Assembly (NCBI RefSeq): GCF_000382365.1
Contig: NZ_KB908215.1
Coordinates: forward strand, 124,001 to 188,000
Length of the DNA: 64,000 bases
Reading direction: 5' to 3'
DNA from: Pannonibacter phragmitetus DSM 14782
Lineage (GTDB): Bacteria; Pseudomonadota; Alphaproteobacteria; Rhizobiales; Stappiaceae
Shown here in pieces: positions 1 to 8,660 of this stretch. The translations under genes were made by a program, and so were the position numbers. The notes beneath the pieces were generated by a model. It saw only the letters and a program-made list of their open reading frames with translations, ran no database searches and was not told the origin of the DNA. How positions within the stretch are numbered: position 1 is the first letter of the stretch; each line of letters starts with the position of its first letter.

Positions 1-1
1 C

Positions 2-343
2 TGCTGGTATACGGCAGACACGGAAAGAGGCAGTTCCGGCGCGCCGGTCTTCAGCCGGGACTGGCAAGTCGTCGCTCTTCATCACAAGGCAGTGCCGAAG
101 ACCAATGAGGATGGGGAGATCCTCGACCGTCTGGGCAAGCCAATGCCGCGTGCTGAATACGAGCGCTATCCCGACCGGGCAGACCATGTTGCCAACGAGG
201 GCATCCGCGCGTCCCGCCTCCGGCGCTTCATCGCCAGTGCCCCGCTGGAGGTTTCCGCACACGCGGCCCTGCGGGATCAACTCGTCGCCCACTGGGACAG
301 TCCACAAGCCCGCTCCTTGCGCGCGCGCTTTCCGCCGATCTGA
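2..343 (+). CDS. trypsin-like serine protease, C-terminal fragment (5' end outside window)
   Basis: The frame is open from the left edge to a TGA at 341-343, so only the last 113 residues are present. Near the start it reads GSSGAPVFSRDWQVVALHH. This matches the region around the catalytic serine of S1-family trypsin-like peptidases (G-x-S-G-x-P-V-F), followed by the usual beta strand with V-V-A-L-H-H. The catalytic His and Asp would lie upstream of the window. The tail of about 85 residues after the protease core is charged and unassigned. Such proteins are often stress or surface proteases, but substrate and location cannot be judged from this fragment. It converges on the Lrp-family gene, 22 bp away. 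Confidence 0.7.
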   Translation, partial: CWYTADTERGSSGAPVFSRDWQVVALHHKAVPKTNEDGEILDRLGKPMPRAEYERYPDRADHVANEGIRASRLRRFIASAPLEVSAHAALRDQLVAHWDSPQARSLRARFPPI

Positions 344-365
344 GGCAACTGGTGCTGCAATCCGC

Positions 366-800
366 CTACCGCCGCCAGGTCTTCACCGCTGACAGCATCA
401 GGCTGGTTTCGGTGGCGGAGACGCCTTCTATGAGGCGGATGCGGTGGAGGGCGGCGTCGAAGGAGGCGAGATCCGGCGTGGCGAGCTCGATCACCAGATC
501 CCAGCGGCCATTGGTTGTGTGGATCGAGCGGGCTTCCGGCATGCCGCTGAGGCGGCGGATCACTGCATCGGCCCGCTTGCCCTCGATGGCCAGCATCATC
601 ATGGCGCGGATCGGCAGGTCCTGCCCTTCGTTGCGCAAAACGGCAGTGAAGCCCTGAATCTCGCCGTTTTCCACCAGCCGCGACAGGCGTGCCCGCACGG
701 TGGCGCGGGAGAGCTTCAGGTCAAGCGCCAGATCCGAGATCGAGCGGCGGCCATCGGCTCTGAGCGCAGCGATCAGGGCAAGATCAGTATCGTCCAGCAT
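366..800 (-). CDS. Lrp/AsnC family transcriptional regulator
   Basis: This 144-residue protein has the size and layout of Lrp/AsnC regulators. An N-terminal helix-turn-helix (about residues 4-50, LDDTDLALIAALRADGRRSI and the A-T-V-R-A-R-L recognition helix) is followed by a ligand-binding RAM domain (about residues 65-140). These proteins bind amino acids and control amino-acid metabolism. The gene is divergent from arginase and ornithine cyclodeaminase, so arginine or ornithine is the likely effector and those genes the likely targets; that link is inferred from position. The start at 800 is an ATG. Confidence 0.88.
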   Translation of the reverse strand: MLDDTDLALIAALRADGRRSISDLALDLKLSRATVRARLSRLVENGEIQGFTAVLRNEGQDLPIRAMMMLAIEGKRADAVIRRLSGMPEARSIHTTNGRWDLVIELATPDLASFDAALHRIRLIEGVSATETSLMLSAVKTWRR

Positions 801-884
801 GCGGCATCCTTCCAGTTTGGGAAGTTCAGCTTATCACTTTGGATAGTCTACTGCCCAGAGTGCGCAATTTTTTGTCTTCAGACT

Positions 885-897
885 GCCATCTGATGGC
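885..897. promoter_or_regulatory. candidate operator in the Lrp/arginase divergent promoter region
   Basis: A perfect dyad GCCATC-T-GATGGC lies 46 bp upstream of the arginase start, within the 142-bp region shared with the divergent Lrp-family gene. An AT-rich core (GCGCAATTTTTTGTC, 862-876), flanked by AGTCT and AGACT half sites (845-849, 880-884), lies next to it and also resembles Lrp-type sites. Binding is inferred only. Confidence 0.35.
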
Positions 898-942
898 TGC
901 ACTCTGAAAGAGATGCAGATCCGCAGTGAAGGAGGCCGAGGG

Positions 943-1872
943 ATGACGCAGATTGCGCTTGTGGGAGCACCGGTGGAAGCAGGCGCAGGGCGCAGGGGCT
1001 GTCTGATGGGACCGGCCGCCTATCGCACTGCGGGCCTTCAGGAAGAACTGGAAGCGCTCGGCCTTGCCGTCGAGGACCATGGCGACGTTGTGCCGGATCA
1101 GGCGCTGGATGTGCCGGACACGGACCCGAAGCTGAAGAACCTGCGCGCTGTTGCCGGCTGGACGCGGGCGCTTTACCGCAAGGCCCGGTCTTTGGCGGCG
1201 GGGCCGCAGATGCCCATCTACATGGGCGGCGACCATGCGCTGGCTCTTGGCACCCTCGCCGGGCACGCAGCCCATGCGGCGGGGGCCGGGCGGCCGCAAT
1301 TCGTGCTGTGGCTCGACGCCCATTCCGACATCAACACCTTCGAGAGCACGGTCAGCGGCAATCTGCACGGCACGCCGGTTGCCTTTGCCTGCGGCTTGCC
1401 GGGGTTTGACGTGCTGCTGGGCGAGAAGCTGGACACGCCGGTTTCGCCGGGCAACCTCTGCCTGCTGGGTCTGCGCTCGGTCGATCCGCCTGAGCGGGCG
1501 CTGATCCGGGAGCTTGGCATCACCGCCCATGACATGCGGGCCATTGACGAAAACGGCATCGCCCGGCTTCTGGAGCCGTTTCTGGAGCGCTGCGCCCGCG
1601 CCCACGGCTTCCTGCACGTGAGTCTTGATGTGGATTTCATCGACCCGGACATCGCTCCGGCGGTCGGCACCACCGTGCCGGGCGGCGTCACCTTCCGCGA
1701 GGCACATTTAGTGATGGAGATGCTGCATGACAGCGGCCTCGTCACCTCGCTGGATCTGGTGGAACTGAACCCCTTCCTCGACGACCGGGGCCGCACCGCC
1801 CGCCTGATGGTGGACCTGACCGCCAGCCTCTTCGGACGGCGCGTCATGGACCGCCCCACCCGCAGCTATTGA
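943..1872 (+). CDS. rocF: arginase
   Basis: This 309-residue arginase hydrolyses L-arginine to ornithine and urea using a binuclear manganese centre in the cytoplasm. The ureohydrolase metal-binding motifs are present: GGDHALALG, DAHSDINTF and SLDVDFIDPDIAP. The ATG at 943 is preferred over the one at 913 because GAAGGAGG sits about 8 bases before it and the protein then begins MTQIALVGAPVEAG, as usual for arginases. The stop lies 14 bases before the ornithine cyclodeaminase start, so the two genes form a catabolic operon. Agmatinase or another ureohydrolase is less likely because of the overall match and the partner gene. Confidence 0.93.
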   Translation: MTQIALVGAPVEAGAGRRGCLMGPAAYRTAGLQEELEALGLAVEDHGDVVPDQALDVPDTDPKLKNLRAVAGWTRALYRKARSLAAGPQMPIYMGGDHALALGTLAGHAAHAAGAGRPQFVLWLDAHSDINTFESTVSGNLHGTPVAFACGLPGFDVLLGEKLDTPVSPGNLCLLGLRSVDPPERALIRELGITAHDMRAIDENGIARLLEPFLERCARAHGFLHVSLDVDFIDPDIAPAVGTTVPGGVTFREAHLVMEMLHDSGLVTSLDLVELNPFLDDRGRTARLMVDLTASLFGRRVMDRPTRSY

Positions 1873-1886
1873 CCCGGAGCCAGAAG

Positions 1887-2966
1887 ATGACCGCGACCGC
1901 AAGCCATCCGGCACAGGCAGCCCCCTCGCCTCTCGCACTGGTGCCCTTCGTCAGCGTCGGCAACATGATGCGCATTCTGAATGCGGTGGGCATCGAGGCC
2001 TTTATCGAGGGGCTGGCGCAGGTGATCGAGGAGGATTTCCGGCGCTGGCCGCTGTTCGACAAGACGCCGCGCGTTGCCTCCCATTCGAGGGAAGGTGTCA
2101 TCGAGCTGATGCCTGCGTCGGATGGCGTTGCCTATGGCTTCAAGTATGTGAACGGCCACCCGAAGAACACCCGCACCGGCCGCCAGACCGTGACGGCCTT
2201 TGGCGTGCTCGCAGAGGTGGAGACGGGCTATCCCGTGCTCCTGTCGGAGATGACGATCCTCACCGCCCTGCGCACCGCCGCCATGTCGGCGCTGGCGGCA
2301 AAATATCTGGCCCCGGCCGATGCCCGCTCCATGGCGATCATCGGCAATGGCGCACAGTCGGAATTTCAGGCGCTTGCCTTCAGCAAGCTTCTGGGTGTGG
2401 ACCGCTTGCGGCTCTACGATACCGACCCGGCGGCCTGCCGCCGCTGCGCCCGCAATCTTGAAGGTTTCGGCTTCCACATCACCGTCTGCTCCAGCGCGGA
2501 AGAGGCGGTTGAAGGTGTTGCCATCATCACCACGGTTACAGCGGACAAGCAGCGGGCCACGATCCTCACCGACAACATGGTCGCCAGCGGCCAGCACATC
2601 AACGCGGTGGGCGGCGACTGCCCCGGCAAGACGGAGCTGCACCGGGATATCCTGCTGCGCTCGTCCATCTTTGTCGAATACACGCCCCAGACCCGCATCG
2701 AGGGCGAAATTCAGCAGCTTGAAGCAGATCACCCGGTCACGGAACTGTGGCAGGTGATTGCCGGAGAGGCGCCGGGCCGCCGGTCGGCGCTGGAAACGAC
2801 GCTGTTCGATTCTGTCGGCTTTGCGGTGGAGGACTTCTCGGCCCTGCGCTACCTGCGCGGGCTTTTGAAGGATCTGCCCTATTGCGAGATGCTGGACCTG
2901 CTGGCTGATCCGGATGATCCGCGGGATCTGTTCGGCATGGTGCTGCGCGCAGGGGCCGAAAGCTGA
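1887..2966 (+). CDS. ornithine cyclodeaminase
   Basis: This protein of about 359 residues belongs to the ornithine cyclodeaminase/mu-crystallin family, which converts L-ornithine to L-proline and ammonia with bound NAD. The dinucleotide-binding region is IIGNGAQSEFQALAF (about residues 145-160), and the C-terminal half has the typical ITTVTADKQRATIL and VGGDCPGKTEL segments of long-form OCDs. The ATG at 1887, with GGAG eight bases upstream, is preferred over an in-frame TTG at 1869. Downstream of arginase it completes an arginine to ornithine to proline route. Confidence 0.92.
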   Translation: MTATASHPAQAAPSPLALVPFVSVGNMMRILNAVGIEAFIEGLAQVIEEDFRRWPLFDKTPRVASHSREGVIELMPASDGVAYGFKYVNGHPKNTRTGRQTVTAFGVLAEVETGYPVLLSEMTILTALRTAAMSALAAKYLAPADARSMAIIGNGAQSEFQALAFSKLLGVDRLRLYDTDPAACRRCARNLEGFGFHITVCSSAEEAVEGVAIITTVTADKQRATILTDNMVASGQHINAVGGDCPGKTELHRDILLRSSIFVEYTPQTRIEGEIQQLEADHPVTELWQVIAGEAPGRRSALETTLFDSVGFAVEDFSALRYLRGLLKDLPYCEMLDLLADPDDPRDLFGMVLRAGAES

Positions 2967-3317
2967 CCGGCGCTGCGCAGAATATATTACGCAACGGAAC
3001 AGATCGCCTCAAATCCAGCCAGCATTGAGTCGGACCAGCTTCCGCAGAGGCCGCGTCTTCACACCACACACTCAACCTGAGCGCGTCTCTTTTCCTATAA
3101 AGTTTCGAACTAAAGAAACAAACTTCTCATGAGACGAAGATAATTTCTCAATGGATGATTTTAAATTTCATCAGACTTAGTAATGCAGTTCAAAACATCT
3201 GCATTTTTCTTTCAATTCAAGATTTTTACGTGACAAGACAGCGCTCTCTGACATACGAAAGTTGCGCACCAGAGAAACAGCTGCTTACAAGCCCTGCAGG
3301 AAACGGCGGAAGCCCCC
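2967..3317. other. AT-rich intergenic region without a convincing gene
   Basis: About 350 bases lie between ornithine cyclodeaminase and the next small gene. From about 3090 to 3260 the base composition is clearly AT-rich compared with the neighbours. The two short frames here lack typical codon use and ribosome-binding sites and look spurious. The region contains a terminator-like hairpin (listed separately) and probably the promoter of the small membrane protein gene. Confidence 0.5.
3182..3212 (+). terminator. intrinsic terminator-like hairpin
   Basis: The stem AATGCAG (3182-3188) pairs with CTGCATT (3199-3205) across a 10-base loop and runs into a T-rich tract (TTTCTTTC). It could end the rocF-ocd transcript about 220 bases after the last stop, or end a short transcript arising in this AT-rich region. 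Confidence 0.45.
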
Positions 3318-3506
3318 ATGCAACGCAACTCGCTTATTGAATTGATGAGCATGATCGCCGGCTTCTTCGGCGGCATCGTCATTTCTTACATTTTCGGCTG
3401 GGGCCTTCTGTTCGGCATGCTTGTGACGGTGAGCCTCGGCGTCTTTGGCGACTGGCTCTACGGCCGCAAGGCGCGGGGGCGCGAGGCGCGCAGCCGCCGG
3501 AACTGA
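3318..3506 (+). CDS. small membrane protein of unknown function
   Basis: This 62-residue protein has one or two hydrophobic segments (about residues 9-46, rich in Gly, Phe, Ile, Val) followed by a strongly basic tail (YGRKARGREARSRRN), which predicts an inner-membrane protein with a cytoplasmic C-terminus. Codon use (G/C in third positions) matches the neighbours and a strong terminator follows the stop, so it is probably real. I do not recognise the family. Confidence 0.6.
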   Translation: MQRNSLIELMSMIAGFFGGIVISYIFGWGLLFGMLVTVSLGVFGDWLYGRKARGREARSRRN

Positions 3507-3531
3507 AGGCAGATGCCTTGAGCTTTCGAGA

Positions 3532-3576
3532 ATGAAAAAAGCCGCCGGCACAAGACCGGCGGCTCTTTGATTTTGC
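3532..3576. terminator. bidirectional intrinsic terminator
   Basis: A perfect 8-bp stem GCCGCCGG (3541-3548) / CCGGCGGC (3556-3563) with a 7-base loop is flanked by an A-run on the left and a T-rich tract on the right. It can serve both the small gene to the left and the leftward ilvD gene. Confidence 0.85.
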
Positions 3577-3591
3577 ACCTTCCGAAAAAGG

Positions 3592-5454
3592 TCACTTGCG
3601 GGTCAGCTGCTCCACGTCACGCACCGCGCCGCGGGCAGCGGAGGTGGTGAGGGCGGCATAGGCCTTGAGGGCTGCCGAAACCTTGCGGGTACGCGGCTTT
3701 TCCGGCTTCCAGGCGGCAGCGCCCCTGGCTTCCATCTTCGCCCGGCGATCGGCCAGAACTTCGTCGCTCACATCGACGCGGATGATGCGGTTCGGGATGT
3801 CGATGACGATGGGGTCGCCATGCTCCACCAGACCGATGGCGCCGCCTTCAGCCGCTTCCGGGGAAGCATGGCCGATGGACAGGCCCGAGGTGCCGCCGGA
3901 GAAGCGGCCATCGGTGATGAGCGCGCAGGCCTTGCCGAGGCCCTTGGACTTCAGGTAGCTCGTCGGATAGAGCATCTCCTGCATGCCGGGGCCGCCCTTC
4001 GGGCCTTCGTAGCGGATCACCACCACATCGCCCGCCTTGACCTTGCCGGTGAGAATGTCGCTCACCGCCTGATCCTGGCTTTCGCAGATGTAGGCCGGGC
4101 CGGAGAACTTCAGGATGCTCTCGTCCACGCCCGCCGTCTTCACGATGCAGCCATCCAGCGCGATGTTGCCGAAGAGCACGGCGAGGCCGCCGTCCTTGGA
4201 GAAGGCATGCTCCGCAGAGCGGATGACGCCGGTCTTGCGGTCGGTATCAACGCCTTCGCTGTAGCGGCGCGACTGGGAGAACGCTTCCTGCGTCGGCACG
4301 CCGCCGGGGGCCGCCGAGTAGAACGTATGCACCGCTTCGCTCGAGGTGCGCACCACGTCCCAGCGGTCCAGCGCATCCTTCATGCTGGCGGCATGAACCA
4401 CCGGCAGCGAGGTGTCGATGAGGCCGGCACGGTCCAGCTCGCCCAGAATGCCCATGATGCCACCGGCACGGTGCACGTCTTCCATGTGCACATCCGGCAC
4501 GGAAGGCGCGACCTTGCAGAGCACCGGCACGCGGCGCGACAGGCGGTCAATGTCCGCCATGGTGAAATTCACCTCGCCCTCATAGGCAGCGGCGAGAAGA
4601 TGCAGCACCGTGTTGGTGGAACCGCCCATGGCGATGTCCAGCGTCATGGCGTTTTCAAAGGCCTTGAACGAGGCAATGCTGCGCGGCAGCACGCTTTCGT
4701 CGTCCTGCTCGTAATAGCGGCGGGCGAGATCGACGATCAGGTGGCCGGCTTCCACGAACAGGCGCTTGCGGTCGGCGTGGGTGGCCAGCGTCGAACCATT
4801 GCCCGGCAGGGCAAGGCCCAGCGCCTCGGTGAGGCAGTTCATCGAGTTGGCGGTGAACATGCCCGAGCAGGAACCGCAGGTGGGGCACGCGGAGCGCTCG
4901 ATCACCTTCACGTCCTCTTCGGACACGCGGTCATCAGCAGCTGCCACCATGGCGTCCACCAGATCCAGCGCCTTGGTGGTACCGTCGGCCAGCACCGCCT
5001 TGCCCGCTTCCATCGGACCACCGGAGACGAAGACCACCGGGATGTTGAGGCGCATGGCGGCCATCAGCATGCCCGGGGTGATCTTGTCGCAGTTGGAAAT
5101 GCAGACCAGCGCATCGGCGCAATGGGCATTAACCATGTACTCGACCGCATCGGCGATGATCTCGCGCGAGGGGAGCGAATAGAGCATGCCGTCATGGCCC
5201 ATGGCGATGCCGTCATCCACCGCGATGGTGTTGAATTCCTTGGCAACACCGCCTGCCTTCTCGACTTCGCGGGCGACAAGCTGGCCAAGGTCCTTCAGGT
5301 GCACATGACCCGGAACGAACTGGGTGAAGGAGTTGGCAATGGCGATGATCGGCTTGCCGAAATCGCCGTCCTTCATGCCCGTGGCGCGCCACAGGCCGCG
5401 CGCGCCGGCCATGTTGCGGCCGTGGGTGGAGGTTCTGGAACGATAGGCGGGCAT
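3592..5454 (-). CDS. ilvD: dihydroxy-acid dehydratase
   Basis: IlvD (620 residues, slightly longer than the usual 610-616) catalyses the dehydration step of valine, isoleucine and pantothenate synthesis in the cytoplasm using an iron-sulfur cluster. Cluster and active-site motifs are visible: [31 protein letters not shown], the middle segment [13 protein letters not shown], and near the end [16 protein letters not shown]. The ATG at 5454 gives the usual start [20 protein letters not shown]. It stands alone between terminators and is transcribed leftward. No leader peptide or attenuator was recognised in the roughly 200 bases upstream. Confidence 0.97.
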   Translation of the reverse strand: MPAYRSRTSTHGRNMAGARGLWRATGMKDGDFGKPIIAIANSFTQFVPGHVHLKDLGQLVAREVEKAGGVAKEFNTIAVDDGIAMGHDGMLYSLPSREIIADAVEYMVNAHCADALVCISNCDKITPGMLMAAMRLNIPVVFVSGGPMEAGKAVLADGTTKALDLVDAMVAAADDRVSEEDVKVIERSACPTCGSCSGMFTANSMNCLTEALGLALPGNGSTLATHADRKRLFVEAGHLIVDLARRYYEQDDESVLPRSIASFKAFENAMTLDIAMGGSTNTVLHLLAAAYEGEVNFTMADIDRLSRRVPVLCKVAPSVPDVHMEDVHRAGGIMGILGELDRAGLIDTSLPVVHAASMKDALDRWDVVRTSSEAVHTFYSAAPGGVPTQEAFSQSRRYSEGVDTDRKTGVIRSAEHAFSKDGGLAVLFGNIALDGCIVKTAGVDESILKFSGPAYICESQDQAVSDILTGKVKAGDVVVIRYEGPKGGPGMQEMLYPTSYLKSKGLGKACALITDGRFSGGTSGLSIGHASPEAAEGGAIGLVEHGDPIVIDIPNRIIRVDVSDEVLADRRAKMEARGAAAWKPEKPRTRKVSAALKAYAALTTSAARGAVRDVEQLTRK

Positions 5455-5624
5455 CTGGAACTCCCTGGGGTTATCCTATTGGCGGCCTCTTTGTCCGCCT
5501 CACGCTTGTTGCGTGCTTCAGATGTAGGGTTTGGCAGGTTTTTCGGGAGAGCGAAAGGGCGGAAAACCCAAAAAGAGTACGCTCCGGTACGGTTCCTTGC
5601 GCAGGAGCCGCCCGGAGCGCAGTT

Positions 5625-5661
5625 TCACGCCATTTTAATATTATTGAAGCCCTCAGGCTTC
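5625..5661 (-). terminator. probable terminator of the OYE reductase gene
   Basis: The hairpin GAAGCC-CTCA-GGCTTC (5646-5661) overlaps the stop codon of the leftward reductase gene. On that strand it is followed by an AT-rich stretch (AATAATATTAAAAT). The stem is only 6 bp, so confidence is moderate. Confidence 0.5.
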
Positions 5662-6754
5662 AGGCGGCAGTGCTGCCCTCAAGAGCCGGATAGTCCGTGT
5701 AGCCCTTGGTGCCGCCGCCATAGAGCGTGTCGCGGTCCATCTCGTTGAGCGGGGCGTCACGGCGCAGGCGCTCCACCAGATCCGGGTTGGCGATGAAGGG
5801 ACGGCCAAAGGCGACCATATCCGCTCGGCCGCTCTCCACCGCCTCGATGGCACTGGCCCGGTCATAACCGTTGTTGGCGATGTAGATGCCACTGAAACGG
5901 GCACGCAGGGCGCCGATGTCCTCGCCCGGCTTCAGCTCGCGCGTGCCGCCGGTCTGGCCTTCCACCATGTGCAGATAGGCAAGGCCGTAGCCATTGAGAA
6001 TGTCCACGGCGCGGGAGAAGGTCTCGACCGGGTTCTCATCATGAATGCCATTGGCATTGGAGAAGGGGCTAAGGCGCACGCCCACCCGGTCCGCGCCGAT
6101 GGCATCCACCACCGCGTCCATGACTTCCTTGAGGAAACGGGTGCGGTTCTCGAGGCTGCCGCCATGGGCATCCGTGCGGGTGTTGGAGCCGGTGCGCAGG
6201 AACTGATCGATGAGATAGCCGTTGGCCGCGTGGATCTCGACGCCGTCGAACCCGGCAGCAATCGCGTTGCGGGAAGCCTTCACATAGTCGGCAACGATGC
6301 CGGCAATCTCGGAGGTCTCCAGCGCCCGGGGCTGCGGCGTGTCGACAAAGCCGTTGCCGTCATAGACCTTGGACTGGGCGGCAATTGCGGACGGAGCAAC
6401 CGGCGCGGCGCCACCCGGCTGCAGAACGTTGTGCGAAATGCGGCCCACATGCCAGAGCTGGATCACGATCTTGCCGCCCTTGGCGTGCACGGCATCCGTC
6501 ACCTTCTTCCAGCCTTCCACCTGAGCATCGGAGTAGATGCCCGGCGTCCAGGCGTAGCCCTTGCCCTGCGGGCTGATCTGCGAGGCCTCGGTGATGATCA
6601 GGCCGGCGCTGGCACGCTGGGCGTAATATTCGGCGTGAATGTCATAGGGCGTGTCGTCTTCGGCGCGGTTGCGGGTCAGCGGGGCCATGGCAATGCGGTT
6701 CGCCAGCTTCATGCGGCCAGCCTGCACGGGTGAGAAAAGCTTTGCTTCCGTCAT
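5660..6754 (-). CDS. nemA: Old Yellow Enzyme family alkene reductase (N-ethylmaleimide reductase-like)
   Basis: This 364-residue FMN-dependent ene-reductase of the OYE family reduces activated C=C bonds of electrophiles such as maleimides, enals, quinones or nitroesters with NAD(P)H. Family motifs include LWHVGRISH, the substrate-binding EIHAANGYLIDQFLRTGSN and the phosphate-binding VAFGRPFIANPDLVERL. It lies next to a TetR-family regulator in the same orientation, an arrangement like E. coli nemRA. A motif shared by both upstream regions (6800-6812 and 7494-7512) suggests control by that regulator. The true substrate is unknown. Confidence 0.9.
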   Translation of the reverse strand: MTEAKLFSPVQAGRMKLANRIAMAPLTRNRAEDDTPYDIHAEYYAQRASAGLIITEASQISPQGKGYAWTPGIYSDAQVEGWKKVTDAVHAKGGKIVIQLWHVGRISHNVLQPGGAAPVAPSAIAAQSKVYDGNGFVDTPQPRALETSEIAGIVADYVKASRNAIAAGFDGVEIHAANGYLIDQFLRTGSNTRTDAHGGSLENRTRFLKEVMDAVVDAIGADRVGVRLSPFSNANGIHDENPVETFSRAVDILNGYGLAYLHMVEGQTGGTRELKPGEDIGALRARFSGIYIANNGYDRASAIEAVESGRADMVAFGRPFIANPDLVERLRRDAPLNEMDRDTLYGGGTKGYTDYPALEGSTAA

Positions 6755-6799
6755 GGATCATTCCTTCTTCCGGGGTGTTTTCAGCCTTTTCTGGATCAA

Positions 6800-6812
6800 T
6801 CAGTCCATAATT
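6800..6812. promoter_or_regulatory. candidate TetR operator upstream of the OYE reductase
   Basis: TCAGTCCATAATT, about 46 bp before the reductase start, matches (one mismatch) TCAGTCCGTAATT in the palindrome upstream of the neighbouring TetR gene at 7501-7513. The left arm here (GGATCAA) is a degenerate version of GGACTG. Confidence 0.5.
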
Positions 6813-6848
6813 GGGCGGGATTCGAGATCTGGTTATGTGTGAGGGGTG

Positions 6849-7481
6849 CTAAGCGGGGACGGCTTGCGGCGGAGCCAGAAGCCGGGCGAGCCCTTCGTCC
6901 AGCGCCGAGGTGATATAGGCCTCATCCAGGCCGGACTTGCGCAAGGTCAGCGTGCCGATGGCAAGCGCTGCCAGCGCCCTTGCCCGGTCACGGAAAGCCT
7001 GCGGCTCGTTCTCGTCCAGCGCCTCGGCGATGATGGCCTCGATGCGCTCCAGATGGCGGCGGCCAAGGGTGGCCACGTCATCATTCTGGGGGGCAAGTTC
7101 GGTGATGCAATTGACCAGCAGGCAGCCATGCTTGCCGCCGGAAGGATCGGCCAGCGCCCGCAGCATGGCGGCCACCGCCCCGGTCCGGTGCGCATGCGGC
7201 GCATCGCCGATGGATTTCAGCGCCTCAAGTGCCGTTGCCGAATAGCGCCGCAGGGCCGCCAGCAGCACATCCTGCTTGGAGCCAAAGGCGGCATAAAGTG
7301 ACGAACGGCTGATGCCCATCGCCTGTGTCAGGTCGTCCAGCGAAGTCGCCTCGAAGCCCTGACGGCGGAACAGCTCCAGCGCCGCACGCAGAACCTCACC
7401 CTCGTCATAGGAACGCGGGCGGCCCGGACCGGCAGTGGCTCCGGCAGCAGAGAGGCGTGGTTCGGCAGTCTTTTTCGTCAT
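6849..7481 (-). CDS. TetR family transcriptional regulator (NemR-like)
   Basis: This 210-residue regulator starts at the ATG at 7481 (MTKKTAEPRLSAAG). The reading frame continues open far upstream on this strand, but that part is the antisense of other genes. The N-terminal TetR DNA-binding domain covers about residues 22-70 (LRAALELFRRQGFEATSLDD, then MGISRSSLYAAFGSKQDVLL). The C-terminal ligand domain contains HGCLLVNCITELAP, seen in NemR-like regulators; the two cysteines in it could sense electrophiles. It probably represses itself, the downstream OYE gene and the divergent flavin oxidoreductase. Confidence 0.85.
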   Translation of the reverse strand: MTKKTAEPRLSAAGATAGPGRPRSYDEGEVLRAALELFRRQGFEATSLDDLTQAMGISRSSLYAAFGSKQDVLLAALRRYSATALEALKSIGDAPHAHRTGAVAAMLRALADPSGGKHGCLLVNCITELAPQNDDVATLGRRHLERIEAIIAEALDENEPQAFRDRARALAALAIGTLTLRKSGLDEAYITSALDEGLARLLAPPQAVPA

Positions 7482-7491
7482 GGCCTTGAAT

Positions 7492-7512
7492 ATGGACTGC
7501 TCAGTCCGTAAT
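7492..7512. promoter_or_regulatory. palindromic operator between TetR gene and flavin oxidoreductase
   Basis: GGACTG-CT-CAGTCC (7494-7507) is a perfect 14-bp dyad, extended imperfectly on both sides (AATAT / GTAATT). It begins about 13 bp upstream of the TetR start, in the 99-bp divergent region. Its right half recurs upstream of the OYE reductase. Confidence 0.65.
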
Positions 7513-7580
7513 TCAAGGGGGACACGAACAGGCCGCCCCGCCTGTCCACCCTTTGCACCGCAAACAGCACGGAGGCGCAT

Positions 7581-8597
7581 ATGCTGCCCTACAGCATGCT
7601 GGATCTTTCCCCCATTCCCGAAGGCTCGGACGCGCGCGATGCGCTGGCGGCCACACTGGACCTTGCCCGCCATGCGGAAGACCTCGGCTTCACCCGCTAC
7701 TGGCTGGCCGAGCACCACAACATGCCCGGCATTGCCAGCGCGGCCACGGCGATCGTCATCGGTCAGGTGGCCAATGCCACGAAGCGCATCCGCGTCGGGT
7801 CCGGCGGCATCATGCTGCCGAACCATGCCCCGCTTGTGGTGGCCGAGCAGTTCGGCACGCTGGCAACCTTCTTTCCGGGCCGCATCGACCTTGGGCTGGG
7901 CCGTGCGCCCGGCACCGACATGGGCACCGCCCGCGCCCTGCGCCGGACGCTGCAGGCCTCCGATGATTTTCCGGCCGATGTTGAAGAGCTGATCGGCTAC
8001 CTCTCCCCGGCCCAACCGGGGGCGCAGGTGCGGGCCATCCCCGGCGAAGGCACGGAAGTTCCGGTCTGGATCCTTGGCTCCAGCCTCTATGGCGCACAGC
8101 TGGCGGCTCATTTCGGGCTGCCCTATGCCTTTGCCTCGCATTTCGCGCCGCAGGCGCTGGATCAGGCGGTCACCATCTACCGCAGCCGCTTCCAGCCCTC
8201 GCGCCATCTTGCGCGCCCGCATTTCATGCTGGCGGTGAATGCCTTTGCCGGGGAGGATGATACAGAAGGCGTCTATCTGCGCTCTTCCATGCAGCAGGCC
8301 TTCGCCAACCTGCGCAGCGGACGGCCCGGCCCCCTGCCCAGGCCTGTCGGGAACATCCACGCCGTGCTCGATCCGCAGATGCTGGCGATGGTGGAGATGG
8401 CGCTCTCCTGCAGCGTCACCGGCGGGCCGGAAACCATCCGCAGCCAGCTTGCCAGCCTGATCGAGCGCTACCAGCCGGACGAGATCATGTTCAACGGCAA
8501 CATCCACGATCCCGCTGCCCGCAAGGCCTCCTTCACCCGCACGGTGGCCGCCCTGAAGGACGTGACGGAGGCGATGACGCCTCAGGCGGCCGGGTGA
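7581..8597 (+). CDS. LLM class flavin-dependent oxidoreductase (luciferase-like)
   Basis: This 338-residue protein belongs to the bacterial luciferase-like flavin-dependent monooxygenase superfamily (TIM barrel, FMNH2 or F420 dependent). Recognisable segments are [39 protein letters not shown] and [10 protein letters not shown], typical of the single-component group annotated as MsnO8/YhbW-like oxidoreductases. It is divergent from the TetR regulator and shares its operator, suggesting a role in handling reactive organic compounds with the OYE reductase. The substrate is unknown. Confidence 0.85.
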   Translation: MLPYSMLDLSPIPEGSDARDALAATLDLARHAEDLGFTRYWLAEHHNMPGIASAATAIVIGQVANATKRIRVGSGGIMLPNHAPLVVAEQFGTLATFFPGRIDLGLGRAPGTDMGTARALRRTLQASDDFPADVEELIGYLSPAQPGAQVRAIPGEGTEVPVWILGSSLYGAQLAAHFGLPYAFASHFAPQALDQAVTIYRSRFQPSRHLARPHFMLAVNAFAGEDDTEGVYLRSSMQQAFANLRSGRPGPLPRPVGNIHAVLDPQMLAMVEMALSCSVTGGPETIRSQLASLIERYQPDEIMFNGNIHDPAARKASFTRTVAALKDVTEAMTPQAAG

Positions 8598-8660
8598 AAA
8601 TCCGGCCATGGTGGGCGCCAGGGTCTGGACTGTGCTAGGCTGGGGCCAAGGAGCTTCCTG

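Noticed and set aside
3820-5748. Rightward frame of about 642 residues.
   Set aside because: Antisense to ilvD; no start signal and no family resemblance.
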